Positions 9,527-18,733 of a DNA stretch of 64,000 bases are shown here, in pieces. Under the pieces are notes generated by a model. It saw nothing but the letters and a program-made list of their open reading frames with translations, did not search any database and was not told the origin of the DNA. The DNA comes from Candidatus Saccharimonadota bacterium (GTDB taxonomy: Bacteria; Patescibacteriota; Saccharimonadia; Saccharimonadales; UBA4665). The stretch's first letter is position 1. The number at the start of each line of letters is the position of its first letter. The stretch lies in the NCBI GenBank assembly GCA_029288485.1, contig JARIHC010000004.1, positions 1-64,000 of the forward strand. The letters run 5' to 3'. A program made the position numbers and the translations under genes.

Positions 9527-10330
9527 ATGGCCAAAGCAACCAAGAAGTCCTCGCAACAAAATACTCAAAAGCCTCACGCTAAGCGTCGGGCTGACCAGTA
9601 TAATGATCCCAAGCATAACTACCGCAAATACTGGCAAGGGCGCGAGTATGAGCACGCCGCCGAAGAAATTGCTATTCATAAACTACTAAAAGGCAAACAT
9701 TTTAAGCATGCTGTTGATGTGGGTGGCGGTTATGGGCGGCTTTGTTTGCTGCTAGAAAACTACGCCGATAAGGTTACACTAGCCGAGCCGAGTCAACAGC
9801 AGCTTGATCTAGCTAAAGACTTTCTTAAAGGTCACCCAGAAATCGAACGCAAACTAATCCAAGCCGATGACCTTAAATTTGATGACAACAGCATTGATTT
9901 ACTAACTATGATCCGGGTAATGCACCATTTGCCTGACCCCAGCACAGAGTTTGAAGAAATTGCCCGCGTACTAAAACCGGACGGCGTAGCCATAATCGAA
10001 GTTGCTAACTATTTGCATGTGCGTAACCGCATTAAGCATCTGGCTAGGCGCGAGCGTATGCCCGTAAAACCGGTAGACATTCGTTCGGCCAAGAATCGGC
10101 GAGAAGAAGAAATACCATTTGTAAATCATAACCCGTACACCGTGCTTCGACAGCTAGAGCATGCGGGTTTGCGAGCTACGGCCTCGCTGTCGGTTTCAAA
10201 TCTACGCAGCGTGCGCTTAAAACAGATAGTGCCGCGGTCAGTGATGATTGGTGCTGAGCATGTACTGCAGCGACCTCTAGCCCTGGTTTACTTTGGTCCG
10301 AGTGTTTTCTTTATGGTCCGAAAAGTCTAG
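9527..10330 (+). CDS. Class I SAM-dependent methyltransferase
   Basis: 267 residues. After a Lys/His-rich, probably disordered N-terminus (1-45) there is a Rossmann methyltransferase fold of the Methyltransf_11 type: motif I VDVGGGYGRL (about 64-73), an acidic residue ending strand beta2 (AEPS), a motif around DDNSIDLLTMIRVMHHLPDP, and ALKP-like ARVLKPDG. The substrate cannot be told. An extended -10 (TG-A-TATACT, 9505-9513) and AAGGAAG before the ATG support an own promoter just after tyrS. The stop overlaps the stop of the convergent HD-domain gene. Confidence 0.8.
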   Translation: MAKATKKSSQQNTQKPHAKRRADQYNDPKHNYRKYWQGREYEHAAEEIAIHKLLKGKHFKHAVDVGGGYGRLCLLLENYADKVTLAEPSQQQLDLAKDFLKGHPEIERKLIQADDLKFDDNSIDLLTMIRVMHHLPDPSTEFEEIARVLKPDGVAIIEVANYLHVRNRIKHLARRERMPVKPVDIRSAKNRREEEIPFVNHNPYTVLRQLEHAGLRATASLSVSNLRSVRLKQIVPRSVMIGAEHVLQRPLALVYFGPSVFFMVRKV

Positions 10331-11292
10331 CTTCTGTCGTGGCTGCGCTTTAGTAGATCAGCAGCATGCTTCTTAACTTTAGCGAGCTGTTCGGCGCCTG
10401 AGCCGGCAATGTCTTCTACTCCTGAAGTTGCCGAATGAATTATTAGCTCCGGCATCTTTGGAAACCTGAATAAGACTCTAGCGGCACTTACGGCATCTCT
10501 GGTGGTACCTGTAAACTCTTCATCAAATGCCTCTTGTAACATTTGTTTCTCTTTCTCTGTAAAGTAGTAGCTAAGATCTTCGTCTACGGCCGCTAGACGG
10601 TCGCTCAAAAATTGAGCTTGAGTTTGAAAGAAATCCGCAGCACCTGCTGTAGCTCCAGCCGGATTATGCAAAAAGTCTTTTACTGACGTGCCAGAAAATT
10701 CCAAGTAAAGATCGAGTGCGTCGCTGACCATACGTGGAACGCCTTCCATTGCTATGCCGTTAATATCAGCGTTGGCAAGCACCCATACTAGCGGGTGCTG
10801 CAAGCCTTTCCGAAGGTTGTTTTGGACGATGACTCCTTTTTTGTTGCGGGTCACAGCCGTGCCTATAACCATGTCGTAGCCAATTTGAGCTTCTTCTTCG
10901 CTATAGTCTGCTTCGAGCATGTATTGGTAGACGACCTCGGCGCTCTTTTCTTCGTTTTCTCCAGCTGGCGCGCCTGGTTCGTTTATAACATCGTGGCCGC
11001 AGACAGGGGCGATAGATAGATCGTACATCGAGTTGTCGATTTTGTCGGGCAAAATAGACTGTATTATAGACATTAGTTTCCAGTGACGTCTCAGTACGTT
11101 TAGCGGATGATCGGCGTTATGGTAAGGGTTTTCGCTGTAGCGTTCATGAGTAAGCTGCAATAAGTTTGCGCCTACCTCTATGCCTTTGCCAAGAGTTACT
11201 CCTTCGGGAAGCATTTCGGAGGCAATGTCTTCTATACGGCTTGCAAAGTAGGTCGTGTCGTATTCTGGTGAGGGGTTTCTGATCGGCTCCAT
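10327..11292 (-). CDS. HD-domain phosphohydrolase resembling class I cyclic nucleotide phosphodiesterases
   Basis: 321 residues. The N-terminal half carries Y57-H58-N-x2-H62, G-H100-D101 and A-D176-I-N, which is the metal-ligand order H...HD...D of the HD superfamily. The YHNxxH form is the hallmark of class I 3',5'-cyclic nucleotide phosphodiesterases. The C-terminal half has no recognised motif, so the substrate is open; a nucleotide or cyclic nucleotide is a reasonable inference. The minus-strand TATAAA lies 9 bases before the ATG at 11292. The gene is convergent with the methyltransferase (overlapping stops) and divergent from recG. Confidence 0.6.
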   Translation of the reverse strand: MEPIRNPSPEYDTTYFASRIEDIASEMLPEGVTLGKGIEVGANLLQLTHERYSENPYHNADHPLNVLRRHWKLMSIIQSILPDKIDNSMYDLSIAPVCGHDVINEPGAPAGENEEKSAEVVYQYMLEADYSEEEAQIGYDMVIGTAVTRNKKGVIVQNNLRKGLQHPLVWVLANADINGIAMEGVPRMVSDALDLYLEFSGTSVKDFLHNPAGATAGAADFFQTQAQFLSDRLAAVDEDLSYYFTEKEKQMLQEAFDEEFTGTTRDAVSAARVLFRFPKMPELIIHSATSGVEDIAGSGAEQLAKVKKHAADLLKRSHDRS

Positions 11293-11378
11293 AACAATCT
11301 ATTTATATAGTACGCCACTAGTTCGAGGATTTGCAAATATTAACTTAAAGCGCACAGCTATTTCGTATACTAGATAGT

Positions 11379-13424
11379 ATGCCACTTGCTAGGAGCAGTT
11401 CGGTGACGGAGCTAAAAGGAGTTGGCGAAGCGCAAGCTAAGCGGTTTGCTGTGCTGGGCGTCAAAACAGTAGACGACTTAATAAATTACTATCCGCGCCG
11501 CTACGATGATTTTTCTGCACTAAATCCTGTAAATAAAATACAGCCGGGCCCCGTGACGATTCGTGCTGTAGTGAAGCAGGCTAAAGGCAGACACCTAAGG
11601 CGCGGCTTACATATAACAGAAGCAGTTGCTAGCGACGACACTGGCAGCGTGCGCTTAGTATGGTTTAACCAGCCGTATCGAGCAGACGCCATTAAAAGCG
11701 GTCAGGAATATTTTATATCAGGAGAATACAAGCTTAGTTATCGACGCCTGACTATTATGAACCCGCGAGTCGAGGCTGTCAGCGAATTTCCAGTGAATAC
11801 GGCACGTATTTTATCGGTATACCCCGAAACCAAGGACCTGACCTCGCGGCAAATCCGGTTAGCTGCGCGGCAAGTACTGCCGATTATCGAAAAGCTGCCA
11901 GAGACGCTGCCGCTAGCAGTCATCAAAAAGCACGAACTGATGAGCCGGGCCGAAGCGCTTAATGCCTTACATTTCCCAGATTCTGCCAAACAGCTAGAGG
12001 CCGCTCGGCATCGTTTAGGCTTTGAAGAAATTTTTCAGTTAAGCCTGGCAAGTTTGCTGAATAAACAAGAAAACCAGTCCGAGCAGTCTTTTAAGATACC
12101 TTTCAAAGAGAAGCTGGCTCAAGATTTTGTAAAGCACTTGCCGTTTAAATTGACTGATGCTCAGCGCAAAGCCGTATGGCAAATTTATTTGGATATGCAA
12201 AAAGAGGAACCAATGAACCGTTTACTGGAAGGTGACGTTGGTTCCGGCAAAACAGTTGTCGCTGTTATGGCTGCTCTGATGGCTATAGCTCAGGGCTGGC
12301 AGGTGGCTTTTATGGCGCCCACTGAACTCCTGGCCAGACAGCATAGCGAGACCATTCATAGTCTGCTTGAATCGCTAGGATACGGGCAAACAGTAGATTT
12401 GCTAGTAGGCAGTTTAAAGCCCGACCAAAAAGCTAGGGCCCGTGAGTCTATTGCGGCCGGCCGGGCTCAGTTGATTGTAGGTACGCAGGCGCTTATCCAG
12501 GAGCAGGTTGACATGCATAAGCTGGCGTTAATCATTGTTGACGAGCAGCACCGTTTTGGCGTAGAGCAGCGCAAGACTCTTATGGCTAAGGCCGGCCGCA
12601 TGCCGCATGTTCTAAGTCTTACGGCTACGCCAATACCGCGTTCTTTGGCGTTAACCCTTTATGGCGAATTAGATATATCTCTGCTGGCTAGCAAGCCTCA
12701 GGGTCGTCATCCAATTGTTACTGAGCTCGTGTCGCCTAACTCTCGGGCTCAACTTTATAAAAAGATTGACGAAAAGCTTGCTGCTGGCCAGCAAATGTTT
12801 GTAGTTTGCCCGGTCATAGAGGATTCCGAAGTGCTCGATGTTCGCTCAGCAGAACAAGTGTACAAAAAACTTAGTACCAAAGACTTTAAGCATCGCCGTA
12901 TAGGCTTATTGCATGGCCGGCAAAGTGCGGCTGACAAGCAAAAAACAATGCTAAAATTTATCAACCACGAGCTGGATATCTTAGTTTCGACGACTGTTAT
13001 TGAGGTGGGCGTAGATGTGCCTAATGCATCTATCATGCTTATAGAAAGCCCCGAGCGATTCGGTTTAGCACAGCTGCATCAGCTGCGCGGCAGGGTTGGT
13101 CGCGGGAAACAGCAGGCCTATTGTTACCTTGTTTTGAGCGATTCGCAGGCGCCAACAAAACGACTTAGAGCCTTGGCTAGCTCGACCGACGGTTTTAGGC
13201 TGGCTCAGATGGATCTTGACCTGAGAGGCCCTGGAGCTATTTACGGCACAGCCCAACACGGTCACGATATAGACCTAAGAGTTGCCCAATTAAGTGATAC
13301 GCACTTGATCGCCGATGCCCGAGCAGCAGCTGAAACAGTTCTGGCTCAAAGTGAAAGTCTGCTAAAATATAAAGAGTTAATGAAACAAGTAACACGGCTC
13401 AGAGCCGTCACCAACCTCAACTAA
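11379..13424 (+). CDS. recG: ATP-dependent DNA helicase RecG
   Basis: Helicase that regresses stalled forks and processes Holliday junctions. The 681 residues have an N-terminal OB-fold wedge domain (about 60-150), Walker A GDVGSGKT at 285-292, the DEQH box at 388-391, the TATPIPR motif III, and the C-terminal helicase motifs including VGRGKQQAYCYL and the TRG region (FRLAQMDLDLRGPG). A -10 TATACT (11366-11371) ends seven bases before the ATG, again predicting a leaderless mRNA. The following gene starts three bases after its stop. Confidence 0.95.
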   Translation: MPLARSSSVTELKGVGEAQAKRFAVLGVKTVDDLINYYPRRYDDFSALNPVNKIQPGPVTIRAVVKQAKGRHLRRGLHITEAVASDDTGSVRLVWFNQPYRADAIKSGQEYFISGEYKLSYRRLTIMNPRVEAVSEFPVNTARILSVYPETKDLTSRQIRLAARQVLPIIEKLPETLPLAVIKKHELMSRAEALNALHFPDSAKQLEAARHRLGFEEIFQLSLASLLNKQENQSEQSFKIPFKEKLAQDFVKHLPFKLTDAQRKAVWQIYLDMQKEEPMNRLLEGDVGSGKTVVAVMAALMAIAQGWQVAFMAPTELLARQHSETIHSLLESLGYGQTVDLLVGSLKPDQKARARESIAAGRAQLIVGTQALIQEQVDMHKLALIIVDEQHRFGVEQRKTLMAKAGRMPHVLSLTATPIPRSLALTLYGELDISLLASKPQGRHPIVTELVSPNSRAQLYKKIDEKLAAGQQMFVVCPVIEDSEVLDVRSAEQVYKKLSTKDFKHRRIGLLHGRQSAADKQKTMLKFINHELDILVSTTVIEVGVDVPNASIMLIESPERFGLAQLHQLRGRVGRGKQQAYCYLVLSDSQAPTKRLRALASSTDGFRLAQMDLDLRGPGAIYGTAQHGHDIDLRVAQLSDTHLIADARAAAETVLAQSESLLKYKELMKQVTRLRAVTNLN

Positions 13425-13427
13425 ATC

Positions 13428-14246
13428 ATGTATTCCGGCTCGACTATGACTGCTTTTTCAGGACGTCTTATAGGAGCGCACCAGAAAATCGACCGTCTGG
13501 CCAGACGTAACTTGGAGCGCTTGGTACCCCATAGCCATTTCCCTAAGTCCCGAGCAATTTTACAGTTTGAGGGCCGACGCGGTCCTGACGCTATTAAGCG
13601 CAAAAGTCCTGCTAAGGATGAACCCTGGCACTATTTACAGCCGTTTGACCCAGAGGACACACAATTAATTAGACTGGTAGAGCGCCATTATAAAAAGCTG
13701 GTCAAAGCTCTCAAAATTGACGATGATGTCCGAGCCGCTTTTGAAGCGGCCTGGTTAGCGCACGCTATAGTCGATGGCTTAACACCGGCCCATCACTACC
13801 CGTATGAAGAAAAACTGACGGAACTGCGCAGCGGTAAAGGTATTGAAGGACGAACAACCATTAGTAAAAAACTGATTATGCCGGGGGCTACAGCTAGCCA
13901 CAGAGTGCGCAACAACTGGAAAATGTGGGGGCCCAAAGGCCTGTTTACTACGCACGCTGCTTTTGAAATGGGCATCGCTTATCTGATAGCACCAATTAAA
14001 AGTAAACGACTACGGGTTACGCCGGATAAAATTCAGGAATTTCAAGCCCAGTCGCTAGCGGAGTGGTTTAGGGGCACAGCTCAAGAAGTAGCCAGGCTGG
14101 AGCTTTATGATACCTTTTATAAAACTGGCTGGACGATAGCGCTGGCGCGCCGGGTACGCAGACAACTGACACCTATCTTAGTCCAGGCTGTAGAGTTAGT
14201 GTGGTACGGTGCGCTCCAAGAGGCTCGGACCGGAAAGACTGGCTGA
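13428..14246 (+). CDS. Zinc-dependent phospholipase C-like protein
   Basis: 272 residues, not firmly assigned. The central sequence AHAIVDGLTPAHH has the H-x3-D-x5-H spacing of the metal ligands of bacterial zinc phospholipase C and S1/P1-type enzymes (H118, D122 and H128 in the Bacillus cereus enzyme). A later THAAFE supplies the H-x3-E pair expected from the same fold (H142/E146), and an early GAHQKID could be the first ligand. No signal peptide is visible, so an intracellular role is likely, which is unusual for this family. The ATG at 13428 follows the recG stop by three bases; an in-frame ATG at 13446 is an alternative. Confidence 0.5.
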   Translation: MYSGSTMTAFSGRLIGAHQKIDRLARRNLERLVPHSHFPKSRAILQFEGRRGPDAIKRKSPAKDEPWHYLQPFDPEDTQLIRLVERHYKKLVKALKIDDDVRAAFEAAWLAHAIVDGLTPAHHYPYEEKLTELRSGKGIEGRTTISKKLIMPGATASHRVRNNWKMWGPKGLFTTHAAFEMGIAYLIAPIKSKRLRVTPDKIQEFQAQSLAEWFRGTAQEVARLELYDTFYKTGWTIALARRVRRQLTPILVQAVELVWYGALQEARTGKTG

Positions 14247-14247
14247 C

Positions 14248-14778
14248 GTGCGGATAATTGCCGGGCGCCTCGGCGGCCGAAACTTTAACAGTCCGCGCGG
14301 ACATCGCACTCATCCCATGAGCGATAAGCTGCGTGGTGCTTTGTTTAATGCTCTAGGCGACATAACAGGCCTAAGCGTTTTGGATGCCTTTGCCGGCAGC
14401 GGTGCCTTAAGTTTTGAAGCCGTTAGCCGAGGCGCCAGCGATGTAGTAGCTATAGATTCGGACCGGTCTGCCCAGCAAGCTATAAAGCAAAACATTAAAT
14501 TACTAGATCTTGGCAATGTTAAGTTAATTAGCGCCTCGGCTAATTCCTGGCTATCTACGTCTGATCAGATTTTCGATATAGTACTTTGCGACCCGCCATA
14601 TGACGCGGTTCAGCCAGCGCTGTTGGCGCGCCTAGCAGGGCGCGTTAAGCCCGGTGGCGTGATCGTTGTCTCGCTGCCTCCAAACAGTAGTTTTGAACTC
14701 CCAGACTCTTATAAAGTGCTTGCCAAAAAAACCTATGGCGATGCTACTCTTACTTTTCACCGGCATCCGGCTAAATAA
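14248..14778 (+). CDS. rsmD: 16S rRNA (guanine-N2-)-methyltransferase RsmD
   Basis: Methylates G966 of 16S rRNA. The 177-residue protein has the RsmD N-terminus (RIIAGRLGGRNF), motif I DAFAGSGALSFEA and the catalytic-site motif DPPY. GTG at 14248 is chosen because it gives the family's usual N-terminus and lies one base after the upstream TGA; the ORF is open 13 codons further upstream inside the previous gene. Translation is probably coupled to the phospholipase-like gene. Confidence 0.92.
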   Translation: MRIIAGRLGGRNFNSPRGHRTHPMSDKLRGALFNALGDITGLSVLDAFAGSGALSFEAVSRGASDVVAIDSDRSAQQAIKQNIKLLDLGNVKLISASANSWLSTSDQIFDIVLCDPPYDAVQPALLARLAGRVKPGGVIVVSLPPNSSFELPDSYKVLAKKTYGDATLTFHRHPAK

Positions 14779-14821
14779 TGTGAGCCTTTCCAGGCGTACA
14801 TCTTGTATAATGGTGCGTTAC

Positions 14822-14907
14822 GGGGATGTGGTGGAATTGGTAGACACGCTAGTTTTAGGAACTAGTGCCCTTGCGGCGTGAAGGTTCAAGTCCTTTCATC
14901 CCCACCA
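14822..14907 (+). tRNA. tRNA-Leu (anticodon TAG)
   Basis: Acceptor arms GGGGATG and CATCCCC pair fully, followed by A and an encoded CCA. The D arm (TGGTAGACACG), the anticodon stem-loop with loop TTTAGGA (anticodon TAG), a long class II variable arm and the T arm GGTTCAAGTCC are all present. A -10 TATAAT at 14806-14811 places the start about four bases before the tRNA. A protein gene begins only five T residues after the CCA. Confidence 0.95.
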
Positions 14908-14912
14908 TTTTT

Positions 14913-15503
14913 ATGAAGCAACACCATGTCATTTATGTGCCTGGACTAGGAGACCCAAGATACGGCAAGCAGGGTTGGGCTCTAAGACTATGGAGTGTGT
15001 ACGGTGTGTATGCCCATTACTTTCCGCTTATATGGGGCGATGGTGAATTATTCGAGCCTAAATTTAAGCGGCTGATCAATAAAATTGACGAGGTTTATGA
15101 CCAAGGCCATATCGTTTCTTTGGTTGGCGTGAGTGCCGGAGCCAGCGCAGTTGTTAACGCCTATGCTCAGAGAAAAGACAAGATTAACGGGGTAGTGTGC
15201 ATTTGCGGTAAGTTAAATAATCCTCAAACTATGTATCCTCATATTTTTATTAAAAATCCGGCTTTTAAGGGGTCGATGGAAAAGTTGCCATCCAGTCTGC
15301 GGAAGTTAAGCTCAGCCAAGCGTCGGCGCATCTTATCTATCCATCCGCTGTCAGATCACAGTGTGCCGCCGGCAGACACAATAATTCCCGGCGCTCAAGA
15401 AAAACGAGTTATAAGTATGGGCCACGTGTTTACGATAGCTACCCAAATTACTTTGGGCGCGCCGGCATTTATTAGTTACTTAAAGCGCCTGGCCAAGATA
15501 TAG
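14913..15503 (+). CDS. Alpha/beta hydrolase-fold protein
   Basis: 197 residues. The strand VIYVPGLGDP near the start is the oxyanion-hole region. GVSAG is a nucleophile elbow with Ser in G-x-S-x-G context, HPLSDHSVPP supplies the likely acid, and GHVFTI the likely catalytic His. The substrate is unknown; an esterase or acyl hydrolase is possible. The ATG at 14913 is chosen because the longer ORF reaches into tRNA-Leu. With tRNA maturation the message would keep only a five-base leader. Confidence 0.7.
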   Translation: MKQHHVIYVPGLGDPRYGKQGWALRLWSVYGVYAHYFPLIWGDGELFEPKFKRLINKIDEVYDQGHIVSLVGVSAGASAVVNAYAQRKDKINGVVCICGKLNNPQTMYPHIFIKNPAFKGSMEKLPSSLRKLSSAKRRRILSIHPLSDHSVPPADTIIPGAQEKRVISMGHVFTIATQITLGAPAFISYLKRLAKI

Positions 15504-15543
15504 TCATCTCGGGTCGGGCTTTAAGCAAGACGCAAATACCGGG

Positions 15544-15572
15544 TTACTGAATAAGATTAACTGAGATATAAT
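15544..15572 (+). promoter_or_regulatory. hisS promoter
   Basis: TTACTG (15544-15549), 17 bases, TATAAT (15567-15572). The start is predicted near 15579, giving a leader of about eight bases (GAGAAATT) that contains only part of the upstream AGGGGAG purine tract. Confidence 0.7.
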
Positions 15573-15586
15573 CTAGGGGAGAAATT

Positions 15587-16888
15587 ATGGCACTAGCAAA
15601 ACAACCCTATAAAGGCGCACGCGACTTTTATCCTTCTGATAAGCGTGTGCAGAAATATATGTTCGGTATTTGGCGCCAGGTTTGCGAGCGCTTTGGCTAC
15701 GAAGAATATGACGCGCCCATCCTTGAACCTTTAGAAATATACCTGGCTAAGACAGGTGAAGAAATTGTCAACGAGCAGACCTACGTATTTGAGGACCGTG
15801 GCAAGCGCAAAGTGGTTATTCGCCCGGAAATGACTCCTACGGTCAGCCGAATGGTGGCTGCCCGCCGTCAGGAACTGGCTTATCCAGTGCGTTGGTATAG
15901 TATTCCTAATCTGTGGCGTTACGAACGGCCGCAGCGCGGGCGCTTACGTGAGCACTGGCAACTAAATGTTGATGTGTTCGGCATTGACGGCATAGAAGCC
16001 GAGCTAGAGATGATATCGCTGGTTGATGCGATGTTCGTGGCCTTTGGCGCTAAGCACGATATGTACGAAATCCGCCTCAATAGCCGTAAGTTAGTTGACG
16101 AAGCGTTAAGCAGCTACATTGGTCTTAATAAACAGGAAGCCCACGACGTTTCAAAGTTAATAGACCGCATGCATAAGATGGAGCGGGGCAAATTCGTAGC
16201 GTCTATCGACGAAGTTTTAACGCCTAAATCACGCAAAGCCGGCGCGGCCGAAAAACTACTGACTCTATTAGATGCTAAAGATCTTAAGAGTTTACCGCCA
16301 GAACTAATTGAAAATACTTCTGTAACCGAACTCAAGCAAATACTTAACATGTTAAGTGTGGGTGGAATTAAAAACGCCCGTTTTGACGTCACACTGATGC
16401 GGGGTTTTGATTATTACACCGACATAGTATTTGAAGTTTTTGATACGCACCCAGATAATAACCGCTCGATGCTTGGCGGCGGCCGCTATGATGGTTTAGT
16501 CGGCCTGTTTGGCGTAGAGCCGGTGCCGACAGTCGGTTTTGGCTGGGGCGACGTAACGCTAGCAAATTTTCTAGAACTGCACAGACTAGTGCCTGAACTC
16601 AAGCCGGAGACTGACGTGTATGTGGCTCTGGTTGGCGACACAGCAAGCGAGGCGCAAAAGCCCATTGCCGAACTGCGCAGAGCAGGGGTTAACGTAGCTG
16701 TTAACTTTTCTGGCCGTAAGCTTGGCGACCAGTTTAAAGCCGCCGACAAGCAAGGAGTCGAAAATGTTGTAATCATCGGCGAAACAGAGGTAAAAGAAAA
16801 TCGTTTTCAACTTAAAAACCTGCGTACCGGCAAAGAAAAGACCCTAGATATAAAAGCTATCGTTAAGTCGCTTAAAGGGCAGCAGTGA
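15587..16888 (+). CDS. hisS: Histidyl-tRNA synthetase
   Basis: Class II synthetase that charges tRNA-His. The 433 residues show motif 1 (RPEMTPTVSRM), motif 2 with the HisRS signature around LWRYERPQRGRLREHWQ, the histidine-binding segment (MRGFDYYTDIVFEV), motif 3 (GGGRYDGL), and a C-terminal anticodon-binding domain (about 340-430). The stop overlaps the GTG start of the next gene by four bases. Confidence 0.95.
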   Translation: MALAKQPYKGARDFYPSDKRVQKYMFGIWRQVCERFGYEEYDAPILEPLEIYLAKTGEEIVNEQTYVFEDRGKRKVVIRPEMTPTVSRMVAARRQELAYPVRWYSIPNLWRYERPQRGRLREHWQLNVDVFGIDGIEAELEMISLVDAMFVAFGAKHDMYEIRLNSRKLVDEALSSYIGLNKQEAHDVSKLIDRMHKMERGKFVASIDEVLTPKSRKAGAAEKLLTLLDAKDLKSLPPELIENTSVTELKQILNMLSVGGIKNARFDVTLMRGFDYYTDIVFEVFDTHPDNNRSMLGGGRYDGLVGLFGVEPVPTVGFGWGDVTLANFLELHRLVPELKPETDVYVALVGDTASEAQKPIAELRRAGVNVAVNFSGRKLGDQFKAADKQGVENVVIIGETEVKENRFQLKNLRTGKEKTLDIKAIVKSLKGQQ

Positions 16889-17340
16889 CCGCCACAAACC
16901 ATGCCTTAACTGGGGCTGTGATTGGTCTGGTTGTAGGCCAACCGCTTGTGGCGGTTCCTGCTGCTATAGCCTCGCATTTTGTCTGCGATGCTATCCCGCA
17001 TTTCGGACGATCACTGCCAAATAACGGGTACCTTAAAACCAAAGAATTCGAACGGTATCTGGTTATAACTGGCGGTTTATGCGTGGTGCTAGTTGCGGGT
17101 TTAGCAACTTTTAGACCACAACACTGGGTGCTAGCCTCTATTTGCGCCTTCGCCGCCGCGTCGCCTGATCTGCTATCGCTAAACCGATACATAAAAGTTA
17201 GACAGGGAAAACCTTGGCGAGGCGGGCTATATTCTAAATTTGCTAATAGGATTCAATGGTTCGAGAGGCCAGTTGGCATAATCGTTGAAGTCGCTTGGGC
17301 GATCATTGCCATCTTTTTGATCCTGCCGTTTATGCGTTAG
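16885..17340 (+). CDS. YdjM/DUF457-like integral membrane metal-dependent hydrolase
   Basis: 151 residues, mainly hydrophobic, with about four membrane segments. The N-terminus TNHALTGAVIG and the following HFVCDAIPHFG reproduce the conserved His and D-x-I-P-H motifs of the YdjM/DUF457 family, which is annotated as a membrane-bound metal-dependent hydrolase of unknown substrate. The GTG at 16885 overlaps the hisS stop (GTGA), so translation is coupled to hisS. A functional link to histidine is not implied. Confidence 0.7.
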   Translation: MTATNHALTGAVIGLVVGQPLVAVPAAIASHFVCDAIPHFGRSLPNNGYLKTKEFERYLVITGGLCVVLVAGLATFRPQHWVLASICAFAAASPDLLSLNRYIKVRQGKPWRGGLYSKFANRIQWFERPVGIIVEVAWAIIAIFLILPFMR

Positions 17341-17396
17341 CAACGAGTGCCGTCTACTCTAGCCAAAAAATAAGCTATCTGTTAAGATGAGACACT

Positions 17397-18698
17397 ATGC
17401 AAGTCAAGCGGGAACAAATTAACCCTACTAAAGTCAAGCTAACAGTCAGCGCCGAATCGGCCTTGATTGATAGCATTAAAGAAGAAGTTGTCAATCAATT
17501 AGGACAAGACGCCAAAATTCAAGGTTTTCGGTCCGGTAAAGCACCGGCTAATCTAGTTGAAAAGCAAGTTGACCAGTCGCTATTGCAAGGACAAGTGCTA
17601 GAACAGGCTGTCAACAAACTATATGTCGATGCCGTTCAGCAAGAAAAAATCCGCCCGGCCTCTCAGCCGCAGATTAATATCACCAAGTTCGTGCCGTTTA
17701 CTACACTTGAGTTTACTGCCGAAGTGGAGGCTGTAGGCGACATAAAACTAGCTGATTACAAGAAAGTTAAGCTGGCGCCGAAGACTACCAGCGTGACCGC
17801 GCAAGATGTAAATCAGGTGCTAGATAATTTGAGCAGCCGTTCAGCCGATAAAAAGGAAGTCAAGCGTGCTGCTAAACTCGGCGACGAGTTGATCATTAAC
17901 TTTAAAGGTGTTGACGCTGCAACCAAAGAATCTATTCAGGGCGCAGCTGGCAATGAATACTCTCTGGCGCTCGGCAGTAAAACTTTTATACCTGGCTTTG
18001 AGGAAAAGCTAGTAGGAGTAAAACCGGGCGATACTAAAACATTTGACCTAACTTTCCCTAAAGATTACGGCGTATCGGCATTGCAAAGCAAAAAAGTATC
18101 CTTTAGCGTTGAAACCTTAAAGATTCAGGAATTAGTAAAGCCAAAGCTAGATGATAAGTTTGCTAGCACTGTCGGCCCGTTTAAGACATTGGCCGAGTTA
18201 AAAGCTGATATCAAAAAACAGCTAAAAGCTGAACGTGAACGCGAAAACCAGCAAGTTTATGATAATCAGCTGCTTGAGAAAATAGCCGAAAAAAGCACTG
18301 TTACTCTCCCTGAGAGCATGATTGACGATGAAATCAGCCGCATGGAAGACGAAGAAAAGCGCAATCTGGCTTACCGCGGTCAAACCTGGCAAGAGCATCT
18401 TAAAGAAGAAGGTGTAGATGAGGCAGGACACCGCGAACGCAAGCGCTCTGGTGCTGAACTAAGGGTTAAGATTGGTCTGCTGCTCGGCGAAATCGCTAAT
18501 CAAGAAAACATTACTGTTACTCCGGAAGAACTAGAGATACGTATGCAGCTGCTAAAAGGCCAGTACCCAGATGCAGCTATGCAAGCTGAGCTAGACAAAC
18601 CGGAAGCCCGCCGTGATATTCAGACCCGCATGATGACCGAGAAGACTATCGAAAAACTACGCGGTTACGCCGCTAAGCAGACGTCAGCTGCGGCCTAA
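17397..18698 (+). CDS. tig: Trigger factor (ribosome-associated chaperone)
   Basis: Peptidyl-prolyl isomerase/chaperone at the ribosomal exit tunnel. The 433 residues have the N-terminal ribosome-binding domain with the signature G43-F-R-S-G-K-A-P50, an FKBP-type isomerase domain starting near GDELIINFKG (about residue 161), and the C-terminal helical chaperone arms. A -10 TAAGAT (17383-17388) ends eight bases before the ATG, predicting a leaderless transcript. Its position upstream of clpP is the order known from many bacteria (tig-clpP). Confidence 0.95.
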   Translation: MQVKREQINPTKVKLTVSAESALIDSIKEEVVNQLGQDAKIQGFRSGKAPANLVEKQVDQSLLQGQVLEQAVNKLYVDAVQQEKIRPASQPQINITKFVPFTTLEFTAEVEAVGDIKLADYKKVKLAPKTTSVTAQDVNQVLDNLSSRSADKKEVKRAAKLGDELIINFKGVDAATKESIQGAAGNEYSLALGSKTFIPGFEEKLVGVKPGDTKTFDLTFPKDYGVSALQSKKVSFSVETLKIQELVKPKLDDKFASTVGPFKTLAELKADIKKQLKAERERENQQVYDNQLLEKIAEKSTVTLPESMIDDEISRMEDEEKRNLAYRGQTWQEHLKEEGVDEAGHRERKRSGAELRVKIGLLLGEIANQENITVTPEELEIRMQLLKGQYPDAAMQAELDKPEARRDIQTRMMTEKTIEKLRGYAAKQTSAAA

Positions 18699-18733
18699 AC
18701 TATTATTTAATTTAAGGAGACTATTTATAAGCT

